Below, in pieces: positions 15,567 through 23,739 of a stretch of DNA of 64,000 nt (its first letter is position 1; every line of letters begins with the position of its first letter). The notes beneath the pieces were generated by a model, which saw only the letters and a list, made by a program, of their open reading frames with translations, was not told the DNA's origin and did not search any database. A program made the translations under genes and the position numbers. This DNA comes from Marinagarivorans cellulosilyticus (GTDB taxonomy: Bacteria > Pseudomonadota > Gammaproteobacteria > Pseudomonadales > Cellvibrionaceae): contig NZ_AP023086.1 of the NCBI RefSeq assembly GCF_021655555.1, positions 186,001 through 250,000 on the forward strand. Direction: 5' to 3'.

Positions 15567-18041
15567 ATGTTCAGAAAAATCGCTTTAGTCGGTACCGCCG
15601 CTGCATTGGCAGCCTGTACTGGCGAGCCGACGACGAGCAGTAGCCAAGTGGCTATGAGTAGCAGCCAAGCGCAGCAGTCATCTGCGCCGGTCATTGCTTC
15701 GAGCTCTAGCGTGGCACCTGTGGTGAGCAGCTCTGTAGCGGCAAGCTCGAGCTCTGTAGCCGATATTGATCGCGGTAATCATGTTGAGCCTGTAGTACAG
15801 GCAATGTCTGGCAAACAAATGGAAAAGCTAGACCGTGGTTTAGTCGCCGTTAAAACGGGCGACGGCGTATATGTTAGCTGGCGCATGTGGGGTAACGAGC
15901 CCAAAAGCACAGGTTACAACCTTTACCGCAACGGTCAGAAAGTTAACGCTACGCCTATTACCACCTCAACCAACTATTTAGACCGCGGCGCCGCACAAAA
16001 CAGCACATACAGCGTGCGGGCTGTGAATAACGGCACCGAAGGCAGTGCTAGCAAGGAAGTGGGTGTTTGGGCACAGCAGTACCACGCTATTGATTTAACG
16101 CCACCACCCACCGATAGAATCCCAAGTGGCGACTCTTACAGCTATTCGCCCGGTGATGCCTCGGTGGGCGATTTGGATGGTGATGGCGAATACGAAATTG
16201 TCTTGAAGTGGGACCCTTCCAACCAGAAAGACAGCTCGCAGTTTGGTTACACCGGTAAAGTTTTTATCGATGCCTACAAGTTGAGCGGCCAGCGTTTATG
16301 GCGGGTTGATTTAGGGCCGAACATTCGCGCCGGTGCGCACGATACCCAATTTTTGGTGTACGACTTTGATGGTGACGGCAAGGCCGAATTGGCCGTGCGA
16401 ACATCTGATGGTGCGCGCGATAGTGCCGGCACCTTAATAGGTAGAGCCAATCAAGACCATTATGTAAGTGGCCATATTGGCACTGGGCCGGAATTTCTCA
16501 CTATGTTTAATGGTGAAACCGGTGTTGCCATGGCAAGCACAACCTACCCGAACGAGCGCGGTCGGTTAGCAGACTGGGGCGGTAATAGCTTAGGTCGGCA
16601 GCTTAATCGCTCGAATCGTTATTTGGCGGGTGTTGCTTACGTTAATGGTGAAACCCCAAGCATGATCTGGGCGCGCGGATACTACGATTACAATGGTGTA
16701 GGTCAAACCAAAATCGCAGCGGTAGATTGGAAAGATGGTCAATTTACCACCCGTTGGGACTTCTTTGCTAAAACCCCTGGCGGCCCAAACCCCGAGTATG
16801 TATACCAAGGTGCACACAGCTTAAGTATTGCCGATGTCGATGGCGATGGTCGTGATGAAGTGGTGTACGGCGCTGCGACAATTGATGACGATGGTACTGG
16901 CTTGTATTCCACCCGCTTATGCCACGGCGATGCGTTACACGTAACCGATATCGATTTATCCAACCCTGGGGTTGAGGTATTTATGGTGCACGAAAGTGAA
17001 AGCTGCTACGGCGACTACGGCGTAGAAGTACACGATGGTGCAACCGGTCGCATTTTATATTCTGCTAATGTTTCGGGTGATATCGGTCGCGGTGTAGCCG
17101 CTGATGTAAACCCAGATCACCCCGGAGTCGAGGTTTTTGGTTCGCGCGGCAATACTTTAACAGCGGACCGTCAAGTGTTACCTGGCCGCCCCGGTACTAA
17201 CTTTGCTATTTGGTGGGACGGCGATTTACTGCGTGAATTAATGAGCGGTAGCACCATTGATAAATGGGACCACCGTGCCGGCCGAAATAATCGCATTTTT
17301 AATGCTGATGCAGTATTTGGCGGGGCCAGTAATAACGGCACCAAAGCAACGCCAGCATTATCGGCGGATATTCTCGGCGATTGGCGCGAAGAAATTATTA
17401 TGCGCAATAAGAATAACCGTCAGCTGATTGTTGCCACAACAATAGTACCGACTGATCATCGCATTTATACCTTAATGCACGATTCGCAATACCGTGTGGC
17501 CATTGCATGGCAAAACGTAGCCTATAACCAGCCTCCCCATACCGGCTTTTTCTTAGGGCACGATATGCCTGATGCGCCAACACCGAATATGCATTATGCC
17601 GGTGAACGTATTGAAGCACCCTCTGAGCCTATTTTAGAAGTTCAAGAAAATGCAGCGGGCTTTTGTTCTGTAGCCGGTGTTATCGAAAATACTAACGGCG
17701 GTTATACCGGTACAGCCGGCTATGCAAACTCAGATAATGTCGAAGGTGCCAATGTGACTTGGGCACTAGATGTGCCAAAAGCGGATGACTACTTAATTAG
17801 TATTCGTTACGCCGGCGCATCCGATCGCGCTGCAAGCCTAAGCGTTAATGGCACAGCAGGGCCAAGCCTTGCCTTCGGTTCGACAACTACTTGGACTAAC
17901 TGGCAAACCGAAACCGTAAAGGTACGTTTAACGGCGGGCAATAATCTATTAACCCTTACGGCTAATAGCGCCGATGGCCTTGCTAATATTGATCGCTTAA
18001 GTGTATGGCACACCGGTGTTTTAGCGGGTAATTGTCCGTAG
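15567..18041 (+). CDS. Secreted lipoprotein rhamnogalacturonan lyase (PL11-CBM35)
   Basis: This 824-residue lipoprotein (lipobox LAAC, Cys17) has a Ser-rich linker (about 20-70), a PL11 catalytic domain (about 75-685) and a C-terminal CBM35 (about 690-824). PL11 features include the entry QMEKLDRGLVAVKT, VYVSWRMWGNE, and repeated Ca-binding DxDGDGxxE loops (VGDLDGDGEYE, YDFDGDGKAE, ADVDGDGRDE). The blades of the eight-bladed propeller end in GDWREEIIMR and the TLMHDSQYR region. It would cleave the Rha-GalA backbone of rhamnogalacturonan I by beta-elimination. The ATG at 15567 is preceded by GAGG nine bases upstream, and the TTG further up is not used. Two LacI-type operators lie upstream. Confidence 0.93.
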   Translation: MFRKIALVGTAAALAACTGEPTTSSSQVAMSSSQAQQSSAPVIASSSSVAPVVSSSVAASSSSVADIDRGNHVEPVVQAMSGKQMEKLDRGLVAVKTGDGVYVSWRMWGNEPKSTGYNLYRNGQKVNATPITTSTNYLDRGAAQNSTYSVRAVNNGTEGSASKEVGVWAQQYHAIDLTPPPTDRIPSGDSYSYSPGDASVGDLDGDGEYEIVLKWDPSNQKDSSQFGYTGKVFIDAYKLSGQRLWRVDLGPNIRAGAHDTQFLVYDFDGDGKAELAVRTSDGARDSAGTLIGRANQDHYVSGHIGTGPEFLTMFNGETGVAMASTTYPNERGRLADWGGNSLGRQLNRSNRYLAGVAYVNGETPSMIWARGYYDYNGVGQTKIAAVDWKDGQFTTRWDFFAKTPGGPNPEYVYQGAHSLSIADVDGDGRDEVVYGAATIDDDGTGLYSTRLCHGDALHVTDIDLSNPGVEVFMVHESESCYGDYGVEVHDGATGRILYSANVSGDIGRGVAADVNPDHPGVEVFGSRGNTLTADRQVLPGRPGTNFAIWWDGDLLRELMSGSTIDKWDHRAGRNNRIFNADAVFGGASNNGTKATPALSADILGDWREEIIMRNKNNRQLIVATTIVPTDHRIYTLMHDSQYRVAIAWQNVAYNQPPHTGFFLGHDMPDAPTPNMHYAGERIEAPSEPILEVQENAAGFCSVAGVIENTNGGYTGTAGYANSDNVEGANVTWALDVPKADDYLISIRYAGASDRAASLSVNGTAGPSLAFGSTTTWTNWQTETVKVRLTAGNNLLTLTANSADGLANIDRLSVWHTGVLAGNCP

Positions 18042-18120
18042 CTTGTAATAGGTCATGTTGATAGGGCGCTCTATAGCCGTGGGTTATAGGGTGCTCTTTG
18101 TAAAAGAGTGGTATTGCTGT

Positions 18121-18975
18121 ATGAACATCACAATGTTTTTTTTATCACGCAAAAAACAAGTCTCTATTAAAGTGCTTCACTTTTTATGCTTGCTCATATT
18201 GGGCGGCTTTGCGTCACACGCTAACGCTCATGCCTATGTCGATTTCGCCATTGAAGATGTTTGGCTCGATAAAAAATGCCATCTAAATGTGGCCATTAGA
18301 AATACTGGCGCTGAATTACCTGATCATTTTTATTTTTCCCGGAAGCCTGCGGCGCTAAAAATTACTAAAGGGCAGCAGGAAGAGGCCTCGGCCTCGGTTA
18401 CCAAACTGGATAAAAAAAAGCTGTTGTCCAGCGATAAGGACTTGCTTGTTATTAAGTCGAAAACGGTTTTTGCTAACAACACAAAGCCAGTGACTGTAAG
18501 CATTAATTACGGGACTGAGTTTGGCGACTTTAACCAGCGTAACGACAGCCTAACCCGTGCTATGGATTGCAAGGTGGGTGAGGGGCAAATAGCTGGCGAG
18601 GCTATTGAATACTTTGCACCCGATGTGGCTATTAACCATGTCAGCATAGATGAAGAAAGTTGTAAGCTAAAGCTAGAACTATTTAATAAAACAGGAATTG
18701 CGCTAGACCAAAACGCTTGGTCAAAAGATAACGGCGTAGAGATTATAATTAAAAATGCCGGGACGAGTGAGCGTCAAGAGCCTATAGCATTAAAGGCCAT
18801 AGATCCACAACAAGAATTTACACGTTCTGCGCCAGTATTAAAATGGCAGAGCGATTTTGAAATTACACAAATGAAACATATTTCCGTGGCTGTTTGGTAC
18901 GTGAAAGACGATAGTGATTTTACCAATAATGAACAGACTATCGATGTACCTGATCGCTGTGTTAATAAAAAATAA
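18121..18975 (+). CDS. Secreted protein with two CARDB-like domains
   Basis: This 284-residue protein is predicted to be exported: a hydrophobic segment (VLHFLCLLILGGFASHANA) is followed by the mature chain. The mature part holds two tandem beta-sandwich units of the CARDB type: DFAIEDVWLDKKCHLNVAIR and DVAINHVSIDEESCKLKLEL, each with one Cys, and each ending near a NDS/NNEQ turn before a final strand. Such domains usually act as adhesion or spacer modules, so it may be an accessory surface protein. The ATG at 18121 is chosen; the open frame begins earlier without signal character. A miniature element starts one base after the stop codon. Confidence 0.72.
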   Translation: MNITMFFLSRKKQVSIKVLHFLCLLILGGFASHANAHAYVDFAIEDVWLDKKCHLNVAIRNTGAELPDHFYFSRKPAALKITKGQQEEASASVTKLDKKKLLSSDKDLLVIKSKTVFANNTKPVTVSINYGTEFGDFNQRNDSLTRAMDCKVGEGQIAGEAIEYFAPDVAINHVSIDEESCKLKLELFNKTGIALDQNAWSKDNGVEIIIKNAGTSERQEPIALKAIDPQQEFTRSAPVLKWQSDFEITQMKHISVAVWYVKDDSDFTNNEQTIDVPDRCVNKK

Positions 18976-18976
18976 A

Positions 18977-19016
18977 GGGCGCCTCTAAAAGGTAGTTTTC
19001 CGCACTAGCGGCGCCC
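18977..19016 (-). mobile_element. Family-A miniature element, 40-bp minimal copy
   Basis: GGGCGCCTCTAAAA begins the copy and GCGGCGCCC ends it. It is flanked by a perfect 4-bp duplication TAAA (18973-18976 and 19017-19020). It keeps only the end sequences of the family (TAGTTTTCCGC and CACTAGCGGC). The left duplication overlaps the TAA stop of the preceding gene. Confidence 0.75.
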
Positions 19017-19066
19017 TAAATATAAGAAATAAAAATTAACTGAAACAAGTTAACCCCGGAGATTTT

Positions 19067-21763
19067 GTGAACTGGTTAAAAGTTCTTTTACTTAGTAGCC
19101 TATTGATAGGCTGCGTTGCCGACGATACCCCAACGTCGTCTACCAGTAGCGAAAGCATAACGCCTGCATCTTCTGAAGCGGCGCAATCATCAAACCCTGT
19201 AAGTAGTTCGTCAAACACAGGTAACGCCAGTTCAGAAGCCGCCGCCGAAAGCTCGGTGCCGGTAAGCTCTAGCAGCCTGGCGGCAGAGCCCATACTGCAA
19301 GAGGTTATAGAAGGCAGCGATAGCTTATGTGCATTTAACGGAATATTCGAGTCAACACATGCCGGCTTTGAAGGTGCAAGCTACGTTAATGTTGATAACC
19401 AAAATGGCGTTAAATTACAGTGGCAGTTAAGCGCCCAAGGCGCGCAGACTGTCGCGGTCACCATTCGCTTTGCCAATGGCGGTGCCGATGCTCGCCCGGC
19501 AATAATGACGGTAAATAATGTTGCCGGCGAAACGCTAGACTTTAATAGCACTGCAGCTTGGGCGACATGGGACAGTGTGACATTTAATGTCAACCTAGTG
19601 GAAGGCGAAAATACCCTAGCATTAACGGCTACCACTGGTGCAGGCTTAGCTAATATCGATAGTATTACAATGCCCGTTGACAACCTAGAGCTAACCACCT
19701 GCGCGGATGCGCCTCCTGTAGTTGTGCCCCCGATTACTAGTCAGCCCCAGGCGGCTAAAGTGTATGTGGTGGGCGACTCAACCGTTTCTACTTATCGCGA
19801 TAATGTTTTCCCAATGACTGGCTGGGGACAAGTACTCACGCATTATTTTGATGGTGCAACTCAAATTATTAATCATGCTATTGGCGGCAGAAGCTCGCGT
19901 AGTTTTTATCAAGAAGGCCGTTGGCAAGCCGTGGTTGATGAATTACAAAACGGTGATTATGTTTTTATTCAATTTGGCCACAACGATCGCGACTTTAGTA
20001 AAGCAGAGCGCTATACGCCCACAGATGATTATGGCGATTATTTACAAATGTATATCGACCAGGCTAAAGCCAAGGGTGCTATTCCTGTTCTAGTGACGCC
20101 GATGGTTATGAATGCCTATCGCAATAATGTATTGCGTAATGTTTTTACCGAGTCGGGTAATGATTATGCCGGCACCATGAAAGCGGTGGCGCAAACAAAT
20201 AATGTTGCATTAATTGATCTAAACCAAAAATCCTTTGAGTTAGTGCAGCAAGTAGGGCCAGATTACGCATCGCGTTATTTGTTTATGATTTTGCCTGCAG
20301 GCGAATACTCTAATTACCCTAATGGCAGTAATGACGGCACGCATTTTCAACAAATGGGTGCGGTTGAAATGGCGGGCCTAATTGCCGAAGGTGTGCGAGA
20401 AATTGGCAGCCGTGCCGATATGCAATTGTTGGCGGGTAACTTAAAGCCTGTTTTGCCATTCAGCGTAACAGCGACGGTAAGCGGTGCGGGTTTAGTATCG
20501 CGTAATGCTACTTACCCTGCGGGCGCACCGATTACCTTAAAAGCGCTACCCTCCGGTAATAATTACTTTAATGCCTGGTTCCAAAGCGGAAATCGTTTGG
20601 GTACTGATGCTTTAATGCATTGGACTATGCCAAATCAAGCGACCCGTATTGACGCCCAATTTAACGACACAGCTGTAATGGACGGTGACAATACCAGTTG
20701 TGGTACTGCGCAAAACGGATTCCCTTATTGCCAGCAAGATAATGCAACCGACCCTGATGGCGATGGTTGGGGCTGGGAAAATGAAGCCAGCTGTGTTGTA
20801 CCCAATGGCATTGTTGATCCAGAGCCTGGCCGTTGCGCCAGCACTAGTGCGCAGCCAGAAAATAACTACCCTAAAGCCACCGTATTTTTAATCGGCGATT
20901 CAACAGTATCGAACTACAACGCAGGTTACTATCCGCAAACAGGCTGGGGGCAAGTATTTCAGCCCTATTTTAATCGAGATAAAATTACCGTTGATAATCG
21001 TGCATTGGGTGGCCGCAGCTCTAAAAGCTTTTATAACGACCACTGGAACGATGTAAAAAGAGATATTAAAGCTGGCGATTTTGTATTTATTCAGTTCGGT
21101 ATTAACGATCGCAATAGATCAGACCCTAATCGTTATGCTCCAGCTGACGGTACATTCCAAGATTACATGACCCGTTTTGCAAGAGAAACACAAGCCTTAG
21201 GGGCGACGCCTTTCTTTGTTTCAACGGTAGTGCGCAATGCGTGGAGGGACGGAGGTATTTATGAGGCATATCATGAGCACCCGGTAGTAACGCGTGAATT
21301 AGCACGAAGCTTAAACATTGGCTTGATTGATCTCGATGGCGCTGCGACACAGTTCTTAGAAAGTGTAGGCGAAGACTATTCCACCTATTTTATGTACATG
21401 AATGTAAGCCGAAATGATTATTCAACATTAAATGCTGACAAGTCAGATAATGTGCATTTCCAAGAAATGGGTGCGGTAGAAATGGCGCGTTTAGCGGCGC
21501 TACAAATAGAGCAACAAAAAAACCGTGACGATTTTAAACAGCTTGCCGCAGCATTGCGCCCAACATACCCACTGACTGTAACTGGCAATGGCAATGCACT
21601 GGTTACAAAAGGTTATGCCTACCCAGAGGGCACAAGGGTGACATTACGCTACCGCGGTAGTGGTTTTAACGGTTGGTACCATAATGGCCAAAGTTTATCT
21701 CGCAATTCAGTAGACACTTACACAATGCCCGCAGCGGCAGTAACAATTACGCTCTCCCCTTAA
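19067..21763 (+). CDS. Secreted lipoprotein with two CE12 acetylesterase domains, CBM35 and CBM10-like module
   Basis: The GTG start at 19067 has GGAG eight bases upstream. Lipobox LIGC is followed by a Ser linker, CBM35 (about 85-225), a first SGNH/CE12 esterase (about 235-465: GDSTVSTY, GGRSS, FGHNDRD, DGTHFQQMG), a glycine-rich bacterial repeat domain (about 470-545) and a compact CBM10-like module (about 552-600, Cys-rich with GWGWENEASC). A second CE12 domain follows (about 612-835: GDSTVSNY, GGRSS, FGINDRN, DNVHFQEMG), and a final repeat domain ends the chain. Both SGNH triads look complete. It should remove acetyl groups from rhamnogalacturonan I and so help the PL11 enzyme encoded next to it. 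Confidence 0.92.
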   Translation: MNWLKVLLLSSLLIGCVADDTPTSSTSSESITPASSEAAQSSNPVSSSSNTGNASSEAAAESSVPVSSSSLAAEPILQEVIEGSDSLCAFNGIFESTHAGFEGASYVNVDNQNGVKLQWQLSAQGAQTVAVTIRFANGGADARPAIMTVNNVAGETLDFNSTAAWATWDSVTFNVNLVEGENTLALTATTGAGLANIDSITMPVDNLELTTCADAPPVVVPPITSQPQAAKVYVVGDSTVSTYRDNVFPMTGWGQVLTHYFDGATQIINHAIGGRSSRSFYQEGRWQAVVDELQNGDYVFIQFGHNDRDFSKAERYTPTDDYGDYLQMYIDQAKAKGAIPVLVTPMVMNAYRNNVLRNVFTESGNDYAGTMKAVAQTNNVALIDLNQKSFELVQQVGPDYASRYLFMILPAGEYSNYPNGSNDGTHFQQMGAVEMAGLIAEGVREIGSRADMQLLAGNLKPVLPFSVTATVSGAGLVSRNATYPAGAPITLKALPSGNNYFNAWFQSGNRLGTDALMHWTMPNQATRIDAQFNDTAVMDGDNTSCGTAQNGFPYCQQDNATDPDGDGWGWENEASCVVPNGIVDPEPGRCASTSAQPENNYPKATVFLIGDSTVSNYNAGYYPQTGWGQVFQPYFNRDKITVDNRALGGRSSKSFYNDHWNDVKRDIKAGDFVFIQFGINDRNRSDPNRYAPADGTFQDYMTRFARETQALGATPFFVSTVVRNAWRDGGIYEAYHEHPVVTRELARSLNIGLIDLDGAATQFLESVGEDYSTYFMYMNVSRNDYSTLNADKSDNVHFQEMGAVEMARLAALQIEQQKNRDDFKQLAAALRPTYPLTVTGNGNALVTKGYAYPEGTRVTLRYRGSGFNGWYHNGQSLSRNSVDTYTMPAAAVTITLSP

Positions 21764-21771
21764 GCGGTATG

Positions 21772-21800
21772 CCAGGGGGATTAAACCCCTTGGTTTTTTT
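21772..21800 (+). terminator. Rho-independent terminator after the double CE12 gene
   Basis: CCAGGGG pairs with CCCCTTGG around GATTAAA, followed by seven T. Confidence 0.85.
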
Positions 21801-21969
21801 AAGGCTTACAGCACTTTAATCTTTAACCAATTTTAAGGTTCTAGAATTCTTTCTGGGATTTTGAATATAGGGTTCGTGCGCCTGAAATTTGTAATTAGCT
21901 GCAATATTTGTTTAAAGAATGCTCTTTTGGCTCGATATTAAAACTAAACATTACTCAACGGATACAGCA

Positions 21970-23598
21970 ATGAATAATAAAATAAGACGTGTAGAGTTAT
22001 TATTTTTACCTTTACTGGTTCTTGGGCTTGCGGCTTGTGATGGCGGTAATCAGCAAGCCTCTAGTGGCGAGCAGGTGGATGCAGAATCTTCCAGCGTTGC
22101 TGTTAGCAGCAGTTCCGTAGCGAGCAGTATTGTGCCGGCCGGCAGCAGTTTATCGGTGCCAAGTAGCGCAGCGGCAAGTTCAAGTGTTGCGTTGGATACA
22201 GTATTGTTTGATATCGACAGCGCAGCATTTTGTGGCGGCGCCGGTGTGTTAGAGACAACGCATTTAGGCTTTACCGGCAACGCTTATTTTAATGGCAGCA
22301 ATGCGCAAAATGCCGCCATAACATGGCAAGTAAATGCGAGCACTGTGGGCGAATATACTTTTAATATTCAATTTGCCAATGGCAGCGATGCCGAACGCCC
22401 AGCCACTTTAAGTGTGAATGGTGAAGCCGCAGCAACATTAAGCCTAGCCCCGACACAAGCTTGGGATGCCTGGCAGAGCGAAGCCGCTATCGTACAGTTG
22501 GCACAGGGCGAAAACGAAATACGGCTAATAGCCAATAGCGCGGCTGGGCTTGCCAATATTAATTATTTAAGCGCTATCGGTAATGGTATATCGGGTGGTG
22601 AGTGTCCTGAACCTGTGGTTAGTTGCAGTGGGACCGCCGATGTCGATATAGCTGCATTGATGTCGTGCAACGGTAACCCTGCGGAGTGTATTTTTGGTGG
22701 TGATGAAGGACATTATCATGTGGCTATGGAAATTGATGAGTCATTCAGCGGTAATTTAGACGTTTACGCCGAGGCAAGACGAAAAATGATCAGTACGCCG
22801 ATATCGAATGGTGGCTGTGTTGATTTTCTAGTAAATGTTCGTTCCCCGGAAGGGCAGCCGATTCAAAATGTTGACCGGGGTATTGATGGCTTAAATTTAC
22901 GCCTTAATCAAAATGCAGCCATTTTAAATGGCTTATCGGTTAAAAAAGTTGATAACCCAACGGTATTGTTTATTGCCGGAGATTCTACTGTTGCTGACCA
23001 AGAGCCGCAATTAAACAAAAATCCTCGTTCACGTTTTACTGGCTGGGGGCAATTTATACCGCAGTATTTTAATAGTGCTATCTCTGTCGAAAACTACGCA
23101 GACTCTGGTGAGGGTACCGCAGCATTCCGCACGGATGGCGGCGGCCTATGGAATTTAATTAATCGCAACCTTAAAGCGAACGACTGGGTGCTGATTCAGC
23201 TGGGGCATAACGACAAAACAACGTCTGCATCGGTTTACCGTTCACGCATTAACGGTATGGTTTCTGCTATTAAAGCCAAGGGAGCCACGCCGGTATTAAT
23301 CAGCCCTATGGTTAGAAACACGGGTTCCTCGTTGGGTTCGCAGCACATTTACGGTGGCCTTAATGTGCGCAATGAATTAATGCGTATTTCGAACGAGCAC
23401 AACGTTGCCTTTATTGATCTTATGCAGCTATCCAGTGAATGGGCGTTAAGCGTTGGTCAATCTACCGCGCAAACTTATTTTGTCGATAACGATCGCACGC
23501 ACTCCAATGAGTTGGGTGCTGACCTATTTGCCAAAATGATTGTAGATGCGATTAGACAGCAAAATATTGCATTGACCGATCACCTAAAAAATCTTTAG
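21970..23598 (+). CDS. Secreted lipoprotein rhamnogalacturonan acetylesterase (CBM35-CE12)
   Basis: This 542-residue lipoprotein has lipobox LAAC, a Ser-rich linker, a CBM35 module (about 65-195), a small beta-sandwich (about 200-330) with a Cys-rich start, and an SGNH hydrolase domain (about 335-540). The esterase blocks are visible: GDSTVADQ (Ser), GWGQFIP, LGHNDKT, and DRTHSNELGA with Asp-x-x-His. The beta-sandwich before the SGNH domain is typical of CE12 enzymes that carry an N-terminal galactose-binding-like domain. The start ATG at 21970 gives a proper lipoprotein signal. It should deacetylate rhamnogalacturonan or homogalacturonan. A 10-bp perfect hairpin follows the gene. Confidence 0.9.
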   Translation: MNNKIRRVELLFLPLLVLGLAACDGGNQQASSGEQVDAESSSVAVSSSSVASSIVPAGSSLSVPSSAAASSSVALDTVLFDIDSAAFCGGAGVLETTHLGFTGNAYFNGSNAQNAAITWQVNASTVGEYTFNIQFANGSDAERPATLSVNGEAAATLSLAPTQAWDAWQSEAAIVQLAQGENEIRLIANSAAGLANINYLSAIGNGISGGECPEPVVSCSGTADVDIAALMSCNGNPAECIFGGDEGHYHVAMEIDESFSGNLDVYAEARRKMISTPISNGGCVDFLVNVRSPEGQPIQNVDRGIDGLNLRLNQNAAILNGLSVKKVDNPTVLFIAGDSTVADQEPQLNKNPRSRFTGWGQFIPQYFNSAISVENYADSGEGTAAFRTDGGGLWNLINRNLKANDWVLIQLGHNDKTTSASVYRSRINGMVSAIKAKGATPVLISPMVRNTGSSLGSQHIYGGLNVRNELMRISNEHNVAFIDLMQLSSEWALSVGQSTAQTYFVDNDRTHSNELGADLFAKMIVDAIRQQNIALTDHLKNL

Positions 23599-23613
23599 AG
23601 GTTCCAATAAAAC

Positions 23614-23649
23614 ATAAAGCTCATGGGGAATATGTACCGTGAGCTTTAT
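23614..23649 (+). terminator. Hairpin after the CE12 gene
   Basis: ATAAAGCTCA and TGAGCTTTAT form a perfect 10-bp stem, with A on the left side and T on the right. No long T-run follows, so termination efficiency is uncertain. Confidence 0.55.
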
Positions 23650-23739
23650 TAAATATGTTAAGCGGGCTGGTGATGTCCCCTGACTTTGGCGTCGTTTTAA
23701 TCGGTATTTGTATTTATTTTATTAACAGGAGGGGTCCAA

